64,000 nucleotides of DNA from Atopsyche davidsoni (GCA_022113835.1 JAILWY010000019.1:6782001-6846000), one strand, 5' to 3'; shown: positions 10,589-24,221, counted from the first letter of the stretch. Translations and numbers: made by a program. The notes: generated from the letters alone by a model not told the origin.

Positions 10589-13030
10589 ACTGTAGAAAAA
10601 TAGAACAGAGCTGCCTTAAGACGTAATAAAAAAAAAATTACCCATCGGCAATCACTTGTGTCGTGTTACATAAACATTTTTAATTGAGAGCTGAACTTTG
10701 TATTGACTCAGTTTTTATATTATATTTTATTTAAAAAAATACATAGTATTATTCCAGCCTATTGCTTTCTGCGTGAAGTTGATAATCAAGCATGTTGACG
10801 AAACTAGTAGCGTCAAATTATATTATACACAGGATTTTTACCGAGTATTTTCTGCCAAAGGACGTTAAAATATAAATAGATCTAGCGTTAAAAAAAATGA
10901 ATATTTTGTCATCAGATGGGACGCACGAACGATAACCAAATCACCCACTTTAAGTGCATTTTGAAATATTGATTTTTTGTTATTAACTACTATGCGGTCA
11001 CAAAGCCCTTTTGTTCGTAAAATTCGAAATGATTTTACAGTATAATTGCATTAAATTTGATTATTTGCAAATTTGCATGCAAACACTCCCGATTCGTTTG
11101 GCGAGCAAAATACATTCTCTGGCAAAATACGCAGTGGAACCGGTCACAAGCGTTTTGTGAGCCAAACTGAGTGACACTGTGGAGTTTTTTTTTCCGTGAC
11201 CGGAAGGCTAAGAGTCTATACGTCTTTAGATTTGAAAATTAATATCACTTCCAAAGACATAAAAATAGTAACACTTATTTACGTAATAGTACTTTGTTAC
11301 TTGTTCATTTTTAAAAAAAATACGAAATCTCACTTAAAGATGCTAACATAACATGTTAACAAATCTAGCCTAGCCAAAACATGAAAAAGCAGAAACATCC
11401 TTACATATTATTTTAATAAAATATTATACTAGAACCCACCTAGAGGTCTCTGAATCAAATTTATTAGACTCATTTATATATTGTGAATTTGTGTTCACGG
11501 CACGTCACATTATCATAGATGATAATGCGACATTTCCGTAGGTTTTTCAGAGAAAAATGAAAACAGAAACAATATTTCTCGTGGAATTATCGGAGGAGTT
11601 GTTTTGATAAAACTACTGAGGTGTATTTTGCTTTCTCTCGAAGTGAACAGTTCTCTATCTGAAGGAACAATTAACGTGACAACGACGCCCACTGTCTTGA
11701 TTCTCAGTAATGTTTACGAAAAATTGAATTGCTCCTTGAAAATGGCGAAGCGAATGTGACAAAAGCGTGTTAATATTCAGTTTATCAATTTTCATTTATT
11801 TACTTGAATAATTTTCCGATAGAAGCGTACTTACGAACAGAAATAGATGCTTTAGAAATAACACAATGGTTAATATTTGTAGCGCCGAGAAAGAAAGATT
11901 GATAAAGAATTAATTGAAATAATACTTCCGAAAAAAAAAAAAACACACAGAACGGTTGCTGGGAAAGAATAAATTTGATATCTTTTGTATTATGATACCA
12001 ATCTACAAAAAAATATATGCGAAAAATAATATTTATTCGAGGATTATTGCTTTAGTCACTGGGATCAGAGCATAAGCTTGTGAAACAAATCTTTGAGTAC
12101 TTTTCACTTGTGAATCTACCTGTGTAGAATGAGAATTAATATAAGCTTATTTGTATGAAAATTGTTTACCAAGATATATCATGTTTGTGATTGTTAATAT
12201 TAACAATGGTTGGATACTGTGTGAAATTTTTCATTTACAGATTTACTTAAAGCTTTTAGACAGGTTTAGAGAATTTTGATAGTTGAACGTACGTACGTCT
12301 CCCTCTCGGAAATTTAATATTGTACGTATTCCGTATATATTCAGATGCACGATACCAATGCTCGTGAGGTTGTTTGAGCCAACATGTTTTCATATCAAAC
12401 GTATTCACACGTGATAACAAAAGAAAGCTCATTGGCTTCCGGCGCAAAACTTCAGTGAATGTAGTTTTCCTTTAGAGCCTGCACGTGACGGCTGCGGGGA
12501 GACTGACAAATAACGTAACATTAATTAGCAATAACCGAATGTAACTCTGAGCATTAAAGCAAAAGCACTATCTTGTTTGTGTATCTCTTCCCATTACAAG
12601 ATAAAAAAATCCTTTTTATGGAATTACAATTCATTTTAACGCCTTAATCGTAAAAAAAAGCACATAATTTAAATACACTGATGAGTATTCACTGAAATTC
12701 AAAATTGATTATAATATCTTAAAACACATTAAAGAATTACTAAAAATGCAACGAGAGTGTCATGATAATTTATTTATTATAAATAATTCCAGCCAAATTG
12801 AAAATTAATTATTTTATCGATCTTGTTTAAAAAAGCTCTCAAGATAAGAAAGCGCTTTTTAAAGATGGACATTATCAATTATTGTATTTTAAATTTATAA
12901 TTGAAAAATCACTGTCCGAAAGAATTCGACAAGTTACTAAGCATTACCTGAAAAACAACCTGGAAATTGCTACTTAATTATTAGTTTTAGCTGCGAAACA
13001 AAAAAACCATACAAATGATTACTAGTTTTC

Positions 13031-13419
13031 TTGAAAATGAATGCTTCACCACGATATGTAAGACCTGCCACATTTTTTGAGTACCTTAATGTAGAATTTA
13101 TAAATAGTGCTAGAAAAATGGATAGAAAAAAATGCCTAGTGGCTTTCAAGATGCTAATTAACGGGAAGATTAGTAGGGGTAGTTTCACGGAGAAGCCGGG
13201 GGGACGTAGAAGGCTTTTATGGAGAGACGCTGGGAAGAAAATCAAAGGCAGAGAAACTGCGCCATCCTCTCCTATGGGGGACATAATTCTCCTTAAGTTA
13301 CGTCCCCCTTTAGTTATGAGGATAGTAAATAAATATAAGCCACTGGGATATCGGATGTAATTATAAATGTCCCGGGGTTCCGGTCGGGAAACAAATGACC
13401 CGTAATGAAGCTGAATCAT
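13031..13419. other. GC-richer block open on both strands, unassigned
   Basis: A plus frame of about 109 codons and a minus frame of about 149 codons overlap here. Neither resembles a known family, and neither has good splice or start context. Base composition is clearly less AT-rich than the flanks, with runs such as GGAGAAGCCGGGGGGACG. A conserved noncoding element or a decayed repeat is as likely as a gene. Confidence 0.25.
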
Positions 13420-14025
13420 CAGAATCGTGATAATAATATATCGACGCGGTATTACATTTCACAGAGCAGCATTGATTTTTCACGAATTGACCCCGCGATT
13501 GTGTTTTATGAATTAAAAAAAAAAAAAAAAACTCATTGTGGTCCTGAAAAAGTGATCCCCTCGCTCGTCTACGTTGCCGGGCATAATTTCAGTAATACGC
13601 CATTATGAAAATAACGCGAATTTTTAATCTCGTTATCTCTGCTTTAATCAATATTGACATGGGCAGATTTGCGCAGGAAGCAAGGACGTATCAGCTCAAA
13701 ACCCGGAGAAAATATTTATTCCGAAATGGACACGGATGCACTGTGGGGCGGGCGCGCACAATACCAGGACAAAATGGGAATTCGATTTTTTTTATTTGCA
13801 CACAAAGCACGGAGGTACAACGCAACGAATCACTTTATTCCTGTTAAAAAAAAATAAAAAAACAATTTGTATTGTCATTATCAATACAAATCGTCTTCGA
13901 CCAAAGTGAAAAAAGCATGAGTCTAGGAATAAAATGTTAGCAACAATATAATTTTTAGATATTATTTTTTTAGTTTAAGTTGATGGTGTCAGTGCGTATT
14001 GTTTTTGATCAACTTAAATTTTTTA
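13420..14025. other. noncoding stretch, no gene seen
   Basis: Holds a poly-A run near 13516 and a moderately GC-rich part (13540-13760) with random-looking open frames. No repeat ends or RNA gene are visible. Confidence 0.5.
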
Positions 14026-14265
14026 CTAATATGATTAGGCATATTAGTTCATATATAGAAGATGATTTAATGAAACTCTCAGAAAAATATCATCGTGATT
14101 TGTGTGGGATTTGAACCCACATCTCCTGGTTATATTTTTCTGAGAGTTTCTTTAAATCATCTTCTATGTATGAACTAATGTGCCTAATCATATAAGTAAT
14201 AATATAATAAACCCGTAATGGGTAATAAATACGCATCTGATTGACCGATCCATAAATAGATATAC
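14026..14265. repeat. fold-back element with 65-bp inverted arms around a tRNA T-arm-like core (copy A)
   Basis: The left arm (14026-14090) and right arm (14132-14196) are inverted copies with a few mismatches; key shared words are GATTAGGC, AGTTCATA, AGAAGATGATTTAA and CTCTCAGAAAAATAT. The 41-bp spacer holds GTGTGGGATTTGAACCCACA, which on the minus strand is a tRNA T-arm with B box GGTTCAAATCC. After the right arm comes a tail (about 14197-14265) with ACCCGTAATGGGT, shared with the element at 38881-39265. RNA from this unit would fold into one long hairpin. Confidence 0.8.
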
Positions 14266-17200
14266 AACTTAAAATGCTGATTACATCACCGAATATGGCA
14301 ACGGTACTGAGTTATTAATATTAAAGTTGTCTTGCGGCCTCATACTATAAATAATGTAAAGTCTTCGTGGACTTCCAAAGCTCAGATTATATCAATTAGG
14401 GTCTCTCGCTTGTAGAAAAAAAAAAATCAAAATTAATTACAATCGTATATTTTTGGACAGCAAAATAGTAGGCCTGCCCCATTGTGCGGTGCTTCTTCTG
14501 TATAACTGTCGATTTTTCCGTTCCCAGGAAGAAACAGTCCTCTCTTTTACACAATGAATTTTTATTATATCTGTTATGGATAACACGGAAAATTTACTTC
14601 CGTATTTCAAATTTCGTGAAAATAATAAAAAAAAAATCACTGAAAATTATCCTTTGATAAACGTACGAAGGGCGAATATTTTCGTAATGATTTATATTTT
14701 TACTGAAAAATGTTTCTGTAAAATTTCCAACAGATTTATTTTGAATAAAAAACGCGTGTCCGCATTTTATTGGTTTCTCCGTGTTGGGTTGAAATTTGAT
14801 ATGCTTGTATTTTGCGAACGGGAGACACCGAAGCCCATTAAATATCAGGACGAAAAGTCAATAACATGTGAATAGTTAGGCAGTAGAAACGTAGGCGGCA
14901 TTTGCATTGTCGCATACGCGGTAAGTGAGATTCGTATATCCGAACTGCAAAATACATAATTTGTTATAAGACCATTAATATTAATACATCACTCGATAGT
15001 TTAAAAAAAAAAAAAAATTAAAAAAAAACTCGAAGAATACGTTTTGCTTCTATTGCTTTTTTCGCTTTTCATATTGCTCCAATCATTTAAAAAAAGGCTT
15101 ATGCGCTTTTGCTTTAAGCTTTGTTTATTATCTGCCAAAGTTTGCTTCTGGAGGTGCAATAATTTGCATTTAATTAATAAATGATGAATATAATTAATCG
15201 ATGAATAATTAACTGGTTGGATTGAATCGTGCATCGAATGTGAATATTCAATTATGCTGCACTATTGTTCTGCGTTGCTTTCCGAAATGACTTTCATTGG
15301 CTTCTTCTGAAACGCAGTTTCCAGACCGAACATGGAAATTCAATCCCAACCATCAATTCACTCCCAGCAATAATTAAAAATTGAATATGAATAAAATCAA
15401 TTCAGCAAATCGACTATGCGAATATGCGTAGTCGATTATGTTCAAGTATATAACTTAAATAGACAGAGGCTCGTTTTATCGGATGTTACGTGTCTTCAAG
15501 CACAACATGACGTTTTCTCCATACGTCACGGTTACGTGACAAATTCGGTTACCTTTTCCAGGATATATAACGAGTTACGAAGCTTCCGTCTGTTTTAGCC
15601 ATAAAATTAAAAGAGTAATAATAATTAATCCAATTAGAAACGTCCGCCGCTAAAATCTTATTACATTTCGAGGAGATGCCTTTGAAAGTGATTGCTCGCA
15701 GCGTGGTGCAAACAAAAAATGAACAAGACGTTGCATAGTTTCTACTTAAGAAAATCATAATTTGAATTTGATCAAAGAAGATACAAGCTAAATGAATTTA
15801 ATAAATTCATTAAACTTGCATAATATAAATATATATACAGACGGTTTCACATCGAGCCGAGTGAAGATATAAAAATGTGAAAAAAAAACATTGCAGTAAT
15901 TACACTTGCGTTATCTTATTTTTACGTTGTTTGATATAAAAAAAACTTGAAAATTATTTCATTTCAATACGTTATATTAGTTTTTATTACAATTCTCGTG
16001 CACAATGCGTCGCAGGTTACGTTTGCCGAAAGCGTTTCACAAGGAAGCCAACTGCGGAGTCTCAATCGTGCTTGTTTCCTGTCAAACCAACGTGAAGGCT
16101 ATATAGATTTAAAAATTAAATAAAAATATATAATAGTGAATAAAAATAGCTGAAAATAGCGTGCCGGGCTTTGTGTGAAAGTTAGATGAGTCCATTTCAA
16201 ACGTACCTGACTTCAATGAGAAGTCTTGCCAGCGCAGGCAGCTCGCGTCCCCGACTAGAGTTTGCGAACAATACCGTGTTAGAATCTTTGATCAAGCCAT
16301 TGCTGTGTTGCAAGGTGTTATAATCAAAGTATTCTCAAGACGCCAGTAATCAATTAAGTTTGATGCTATTGATTCTTTCCGCACCCGGAACCTTGTAAAA
16401 ACTTCTGGACGCTAGCTCTCAAATCCAAAAAACAACCCCTAATTTTTTTAAATAACCAAGGGCCCATGTCCCATACTCGAGTTTTTTTGATCATTTTCTG
16501 GTCCGTTTTGCGAAAAATCGATTGCACCAATCAAAAAAATTTAAATGCAAAAAGTTAGATACACCCCTTCTTCCGAACAGAATATTTTTTCATTTCTTGT
16601 AAATTTACTTTTAATATGATAAATATGTGTTTTTCCAATTGAAGTGTAGGAATTTGGAGATTCGTCATGTCCCTGTTCTAAGAGTCCTAAACATTCAAAA
16701 GTCTTTTTTTCAATTGGAATCAAAAGATTGAATATAAGCCCTGTGCGATTTATTATTTTAAAAATTTAAAAAACAAAAAATCTTTAACAAACTTTGGTTT
16801 TGAAAAGACGTTATTTTATCCAATTTTTCAACATCTTCAAGATTTTTTTTTACCTTGAAAATGGATGTTAATTAAATAATAAAAAAAAGATAAATATAAT
16901 TTATAGTTTTTTCAATACTCTATAAAAAAATTAACTTTCGACATTGAAAAATAAAGTGAGAATTAAATTAATTAAATGACACGATTCGCCAAGTAAAACT
17001 GTCCTTTTTTTGTGGTAGACGGGGGATGGACACCAAACAAGGTTAAATAGCAAGACCCTTAATGGCTGTATGAACAGCAAGCCACTTTATTGACGAATAC
17101 TTGCCCAAAAACTCTATAAGAAGTTTTGCTTTTACGAACGTTTTAACAATATAAGTCAACTATTCATAGCTGTCTTGTGCATCTTGAAAAACTTTTTGGC

Positions 17201-20200
17201 TGGAAATTCCACGTATTCATGCATTTAAATGCGAACTCCGCCTCGCACGGGAGTTCAGGACGTTTCCTCTTTGAAATGTTAATCGCAGGCATGAATCCAG
17301 TTCCTCTCTGCTCTTACCGCTGTTAAAGACAAACCGAAGAGTGAATGGAAAGAACTTACTTCGCGGATTTAATTGAATTCTCCCACGACTAGTTTCGGTG
17401 CGAACAAAGACCACAATCTTCAAGCGAGCAGACGAATTTGGGTCATGGTGTAATGTCTACCGTGAAAAAATAAATATAAAGCATGCTCATTTCCATGAAC
17501 ATCCACAGACAGCTTGCTTCGTCTTAACAAGGCCCATAATCTTAAAGTGGGCGTTTGAACCGCAGATGTCTCCGTTTCATGGTAGAATATTATAAAATAT
17601 ATATTTTAAATATATACAAAACATGTTTATAATATATACGTAAACTTTCACGCACGGATGGTTTCATCTAAACAAAAACCATAATCTCAGATTGAGAGTT
17701 TAAGCCGCAGGTGAAATTTAGGTCATGGCCTCGTATGTCTCCTAGTTGTATAGAGAATGATAAACATGTTTATTTTTTATAAAATTTAAAAGCAAAATAC
17801 ACATTTTGTATCAACTTAAACAACAGTTTAAATTGCAGTCGATAATATTTACTAGTCGACCTCATATCTAACCAGATATGTTATTTTATAAAATAGCCAT
17901 TTAAAAGAACAAGGGTAGTTTTTGAGCCAACGCCTAAAATGCTACTGAGCTCAATACTGTAGGCCTAGCAAATATCATTGGCTTTGATTAAACAAATTTT
18001 AAAATCCATCAATACAAAGTGGATCGTTGCATAACAAATCGTATAGTATTATCGATGCTGCAATTTTATGCATCGGATAGTTTTGATTTCATTTTGATGG
18101 TGTGAAATAAATATCTCGATTCTTTCACCAGTAAACTTAGTAAGCTACCGAGATACGAACGTTTATTTAATAATCACTGGCGATAGATAATGTATATTTG
18201 CATTCACTGCAAACTGTATGCGTAGATTTAAAATCAGTCAAGGGTTGAGAGAAAATTCTTACATATAACCACCCTCTAGGGATGGGCTGAGTCGAAAAAC
18301 ATATTTCGATTAATATTTATTAAATCGGCGGTAGGTATCGAAACTCAAACAATGATAGCAGCATACAAACAAGTATGTTCGTAGCTTTTTTATGAAGTTG
18401 TTGCTTGAAGTTTTCTGGAGAAAAAAAATCAATCTATAACTGTTTTTAAAAATTTTAACTCTGCGCGCAAATGAATAAACAAGTAACCATCGAATGATCT
18501 AATATTAGTTTTTTTTTTTTATATATAAATTATTCGATATAACGAATCGATTGAGCCCATCACTACGGTGCGCGTCTCTAGGGATCGCTCCGTCTCCCTT
18601 TGATGCATGTTAATGATACGAGGCTCGGAGAAACGGTGAACGCCAGACGTGCGATATGCAAATAAAAACACAAATTTAATCTGAAAATAGATTGAAAAAT
18701 GTTTTTCAGCATACAATACTAAAATATTTATATGCCATTAAATATTAAACTCATATACTCTTTATAGAAATCACTCATTTTAAAGATGAGCGTTTTTATA
18801 CTCACCTTTAAAATGAGTGTTTATATTGAGCTCTAAGATTTATACACGGATGTGAGTACAGGTATATGGAAAATAGACGACGAGATTTGGCAAAGAGGGT
18901 GTTGTGTAGCAACCCTTAGAGATATTAGAGACCGAACACGAGATGGTCGGACGATGGACCGAAGAAAACTGGTAAATAAATATCCATGTGACTTCCTTTA
19001 TATATAAAAATATATATATTGTGATTAGTTTCGCACAACCATCTACTTAAAAATTTTTGAGAAACTGTTCATGAAAAATATTTCAGTGTTTATCTGTTTA
19101 CTTACCAGCCTCTTCGTTCAAGGCTTTCAAACACATCTGGTTTCGATTATATAACCTCTTGATACACTCGCTTGTTGGAAAATAAACAAATACAAATGGG
19201 ACATACAATAATAAAAAAAAAACACAGTTCAAGTTATAATTGACTTATATGGTTAAATCGAAAAGAGTAATGATTATATTACGTATAAAATATTTAATAA
19301 TTCGATTCATTCCTAAAATGACAATGAAATTTTTTGTTCACCGCACTGGCGGGACTACACGGCTATTGTGGCTCGGCACTCTAACTAATTGAACTACTAC
19401 ATAAAGCATATTTTATACCCAATAAACCTGTATGGACGAAAATTGCGAATTCATTAAAACTATTTTAATGTAATCATCGGTTTATATTACGCAACACATA
19501 AAAATATTTTAAAATATAAAAATAATTGGTTACGTCTGAAATTTTGCTATTTTAGTACAGCACAATCGGGAACGTTCGCAGAATAAAAATAATTAAGCCA
19601 ACTGGAAATACGAAGTAATTTAACATTCAAGGTTTCAGTATAAACATAATTCACGTCCCCGTGTCGTCAATTGGTACAAAAATGTCCCCAGTTTACCTTT
19701 TTAATAAATTTAAACGAATAATTTATATCAAGAATCATTTCGTGTTTATCAGTATTATTCGCAAACAAAATAAATCATAACAATTGTTTGATTTTCATGA
19801 AAGCATGAAAAAAGGCATTGTGCGAATAAATACCGTCTTGCGTTGAGTTTTATGATGATGAAGGTTTATGGCATCGCGATCCTTGTGCCTTGTTCATTTT
19901 ATTCACATTTTTAACGAGCGACAGAGGGAGGGGAAAAAAAAAGTCTTTTCGAATTAAAAATGTCTGCTTCCGTTGTTTTTGCATACGGGATACTCGCACG
20001 CATAAAAACACTAATCGTACTTAAAAATAATGGCAGCGAAGTCAAATAATGACTTCCATACTTATTACTAGCAAATTTGTCTTCAAAAGAAACTTAAGCA
20101 GTGGGCATATTTTTTGGGAACGACACACACGTTTGGCAACAAGAATACTCTTAATTAATTACTTCTTCGTATTTATACATATAAAGCATGGATTAAATAT

Positions 20201-20465
20201 TGCGAATATATACTAGTTATAAAGTTAATCACAAAGCTACTGTAAAGGCCATACAATAAATACAATATTTGATTATATAGATATGTCGTTAATTAATATA
20301 CTCGGTTCATAGGTAATAATTTTTTTTATGTGTATTACAAATGTTTGTTCAAAAAAATAGCTCCAGTACTGTAACATACGCGGATTTTATATAATAATGA
20401 TGAAGTGTATTCGGATGTTGAATCAACTGCAGGCACTTGTGAATTTTTCGACCCCTTGTTTAATG
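14266..20465. other. AT-rich intergenic stretch, no host gene seen
   Basis: About 6 kb without a recognisable coding region. There are three weakly related segments at 17390-17750, marked by CATAATCT and GTTTAAGCCGCA-like words. A short TA-rich run lies near 19005. Open frames here are short and have no conserved look. Confidence 0.55.
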
Positions 20466-20640
20466 GGGGGACACGTGGCTTGGGGTGCTCATGGGGAACA
20501 CAGGGATGACGAACAACCGGCGGGTTTCACGTGTCCGCACCCCTGAACACCCCACGAGGTCCCCTTGTCGCCTCCCACGCCCGTTTGCCTAGCAAATGTT
20601 GACGATCGCTACACCCGCGGGGGTGATTGAAGAGGCTTGT
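20466..20640. other. GC-rich block with imperfect hairpin
   Basis: Against AT-rich flanks this block is GC-rich. The left arm (20466-20496), with GGGGACACGTGG and TGGGGTGCTCATGGGG, pairs imperfectly with the right arm (20539-20564), with CCCCTGAACACCCCA and AGGTCCCC. Inside, GGACACGTG and CACGTGTCC form a second inverted pair. The following part (20570-20640) stays GC-rich. It could be a regulatory element, a structured RNA or a transposon remnant; no coding frame spans it. Confidence 0.35.
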
Positions 20641-20940
20641 ATGTACCCCTTACGGTATTATTACGCTGCTATTTACTAACCCGCGAAAGATGTTTCAGCA
20701 GAACAGAATAATGAAGAGCACATTGGACCTTTTCATTAAATTAATTTTTAATGTAATTCGAAAACGTATTCGTAAAATATATACTAAACAACTCAAAAAC
20801 AATTATTTTCATCACAGCTTTTAGATTGCACCGAAAGCAGCACTTTAACATCGAAATCTATCTATACATTAACCCTTTGCGCAAATCCGAGTTAATTAGT
20901 ATATTAATAATTTATTATGCATACAATTTAAATTTTAAAA
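20641..20940. other. noncoding stretch, no gene seen
   Basis: AT-rich, without repeats or a plausible reading frame. Confidence 0.5.
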
Positions 20941-21045
20941 CAGGGGTGGCCAACCCAAATGATCTCGCGGGGCGGGTACTACAGTACCCGCCCCGCTTTT
21001 AGACGGCAGTCAGCGAAGCGGGTACTAGTACCCGCCCCGCCTTTA
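20941..21045. repeat. GC-rich double palindrome inside a possible hAT-type remnant
   Basis: The block opens with CAGGGGTGGCCAACCC, which resembles a hAT-type terminal repeat. It then has a perfect 14-bp inverted repeat, GCGGGGCGGGTACT, spaced by AC (20967-20996). A second palindrome follows: GCGGGTACTAGTACCCGC (21018-21035, perfect 18-mer), itself followed by CCCGCC. The unit GCGGGTACT thus occurs four times in alternating orientation. No matching right terminus was found. Confidence 0.6.
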
Positions 21046-21097
21046 GTGTGTTATTATAAAAAATAAGCAGTAAGCAAAATAAAACTTCCCAATGCTC

Positions 21098-21132
21098 GTC
21101 GACAGCCTCTTCTCATAAGAAGTTGGTGACCA
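21098..21132 (-). repeat. copy of the short dispersed repeat
   Basis: On the minus strand GGTCACCAACTTCTTATGAG is followed by AAGAGGCTGTCGAC. It aligns with the 62827 and 36378 copies, with transitions spread through it. Confidence 0.5.
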
Positions 21133-23851
21133 TTTCTACGGACATGTCTCTATCCTGGACCAGTCTCACCAAGCTTCGACTCCATAAAGGAGAACTGAGA
21201 CGACATAACATTTGGTGAATCCCCATCGAGATTAAGTGTAAAAGTTGTTTATTATAATTTATTACGAGATATTTAATTAAGTACATTGATTCTGATATAT
21301 TAAGCTAGATGTTTAATTGGTTTTACTTTGCGAGAAGTCTCGAGTAGGAATCATAATTTTAACATGAGTTTAAAACAAGAGATTCTTATCTTGTGTCTAA
21401 AGTTTTCTTCGTAACAAGTTAGAATCAATTTGAAGACGGTACACAAACATCAAAGAAAACAAATTTATGATTTGCTCTCAATAAGCCGTAAAGTAAAGAT
21501 GTTAAACTTGTGTAAAACAAACAGTATTTTTTCGGGTATAATGAGCGCGATTTTGTAGGGTTCGTCTAATTTTATAACCAGGTTTAATTAATAAGTAAAT
21601 TAAAGGCTGATGAAATATAACGGCGATATCCCTAAATCAAGATACGATTAAGCGTTTCCTATACACCCAGAAATCTACAGAATTTACAAGACAGGGAGCT
21701 TTTAACCACCAGTGACTTTTAAAATATAAAATAGTCAGCCGATTACTTATACTTCCGATACAACTTTAAACATGTAACTGTATAAAAGTATGCTTATTTT
21801 GTCGCTTTGTTATATTGATACAAATAAAACGTAGCTATTAACGAGTCTCCAGATATTTTTATAAAGCCAAGAACACAGTTTACACATTTCACGTGTGTTC
21901 AGTGTGGATGTATCAATATCAAAGTAAATTTTTAATGATATCCGGCTGAGAGAGACTTAACGTCTTCGAGATGCACTTAATTTTTAAAATATCCCAAGTC
22001 ATATTTTCCGAGCTCGACAGCAACGGTTTAAATTATTAAGCGAGTCTGTAAGCGTCTTTAATGTGGAAGTATTTGTGCTTGATTTTAAACGTATATTGCA
22101 TAAAATATACAGATACTTAAATTTAGATAAGTCACGTTGAAATTAAATGCGCGTATAGCTGAGATCTACCCATTTGGGATGTTTATATATAACATATCCG
22201 AAACCGCGCATCTGTAGTTGAAATACTTCCGGTGTGATTTTTGAATAGTAAAATTTAGTTTCACAAATGGACGCCCGCCATTAATTTGAGTCTCGGCCCT
22301 TTGATGTGCGCCGGAAAGCCTTCGGCTGGATCCCTGTAGGGGTAGGGGGTTGTTTGATCACTTTATAAAACTGATACAGGGTCAATTACTCCGTGCCGCG
22401 GTCTTACGCCGCGGTAATTCCCGTTTCTAATAATTATTATCTCGCAGAGACACCACAGGCGAGCCGACTCCTCCGACTACCTTTGAATTAAAATTCCCTC
22501 TTCTTTGACTGCCGAGAGCTTTGAGCTCCTTCGGTTCTTTGACGGGTGCTAATATTTCAACACAATTCCACCAAAGCCGAACAATAAAATACTGTATTTT
22601 CAGGATATTTTTTTTTAAATTTAAAACTAGGAGAATCGATTCTGAAAAGCGCCGAGCTTTCGAGTTTCAGAAAATGCGTATTTTGTTGATTCAACTTAAT
22701 TTACTAAAAACCAAAAAAAAAGTCTGAGCTTTAAAGTTAATGCAGATTGTGTTTTAAGATCGTGTGTAAAAAACCTTATAACGCATTGTATATATGATAT
22801 TAAATATTGTATAATAAACAATCATTAATATCCTATCTCTTGAGATATAATGATGTAAAAACGAATCAAAACAGGATTTATTCAATTGATTTTAGAAAGA
22901 TAATAATTAATTATATCGAAACAAGAGGTTTTTCAGGAAAAATAAATACGATATTTGAAGATATTGAAATCTGAACGAGAAATAGGAATTTTAATTATTT
23001 GGGCTTTGCAAGCAGCAGAGTGTATTTTCCTTCTAAGGCATTATCTTCACAGAAATAATATTGAATATTTACAATTTCATAGAATACTACACTTCCAAAA
23101 TACAACCGCCAGTTAACGAAGAATCAAATATTTACATTCCACTCGAAAACAAATAATATTTTGTGTATAATGTGCTTTTAGAAAACTCTGCATATAAGAC
23201 ACGGGCAAATAAAATACATATTTTACATTATACACGTGGGATTCAATGTTACATCTTATAAAAAAGCCATCGCGGGCTGAACCTTATTACTTAAAGATAT
23301 CCATGTTATAAAAAAAAATGTTATTCCTAGCTTTTTGAGTAAAAATTAATGCATGGTTGTATTGATTGAAATTAAAATACACATAAATAACAGAATGTAA
23401 GCAAAAATCTTTATAAAATGCATATATAGTATATTTCACACTTCACGTTCAACTATGCAGTTTTACCAGACAGAATAGATAATCCAAGAAGAAATAGTAC
23501 AATAGACTCTGTTCTTTGAAAGAAAGTCGACTGTGAGGGGAAAACGTTGACAACTTTCTATAGGGAAAATACCCGCTAGGAGTTCCGTGTCGCAGCAAAG
23601 GAATTCCTATCAGCATGCCATGCATTCCATGTGCACATTGCCTGAATCTCACCCCCTACATCCCTATTGATGTATCGAAGCCTCCCTCGTTCAGCAGTTA
23701 TTACGATATTTATAAATACACGTCGTTACACTGACAAAATGTACTACCCGCAACGTATCCTTTATTATTCAGTAACATTACGACTATTCATTTTTGCTAG
23801 TTTTGCTAACGTGCTAAGTCAGCATAATTATATGAAATGAGACAAACAAGG

Positions 23852-23887
<36 letters not shown>

Positions 23888-24113
23888 CAAACTCAAAAAC
23901 CAGCGTAGATCTGGCTGCGCTAAGCTTTAGAAACCATCCAACCGATGTGCCCCAAACCGGTTTCATTTGAAAGCCAACAATACTAAGGTGGTTTTTTAGA
24001 CTTAGATTATACAATTAATAATAAAATGCGGTTTATTAATTAAGTAGATTTTCGACATTTCCCATGCAAAAGTTTCAACATTTTGCGGTAGCGAATACTT
24101 TTCAGAAAAAGAA
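21133..24113. other. intergenic stretch with one GC-rich block, no gene seen
   Basis: Mostly AT-rich. Bases 22275-22480 are GC-richer and contain a CCGCGG-TCTTACG-CCGCGG hairpin (22395-22414) and several CG-rich words. This is a candidate conserved noncoding element, without a coding frame. Bases 23530-23700 are also less AT-rich but featureless. Confidence 0.45.
23853..23882. repeat. TA dinucleotide microsatellite
   Basis: About fifteen uninterrupted TA units. Confidence 0.95.
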
Positions 24114-24221
24114 TTGTCATTTTCGCGGATAATGCAGGCTGCCAACAAAAAAACACAGGTCTTGATGTTTTTTAAGTTTAGTATGACGTTGCCGTATGTT
24201 ATAATGGAGGCTGCCACAGTA

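Larger units (their letters stand above)
8169..13030. other. AT-rich intergenic stretch, no host gene seen
   Basis: I see no protein-like ORF in about 4.9 kb. Small items are listed separately: a dispersed repeat copy at 8981-9020 and a tRNA-like SINE head at 10527-10588. Also present are a related pair of about 35-bp segments (9377-9412 and 9950-9983) and a perfect small inverted repeat, CATTATCAT-AG-ATGATAATG, near 11508. Confidence 0.55.

Noticed and set aside
14093..14131. Possible functional tRNA gene from the strong T-arm and B box
   Set aside because: Only the T-arm is present; no D arm, anticodon arm or acceptor stem. It is the loop of a fold-back repeat.
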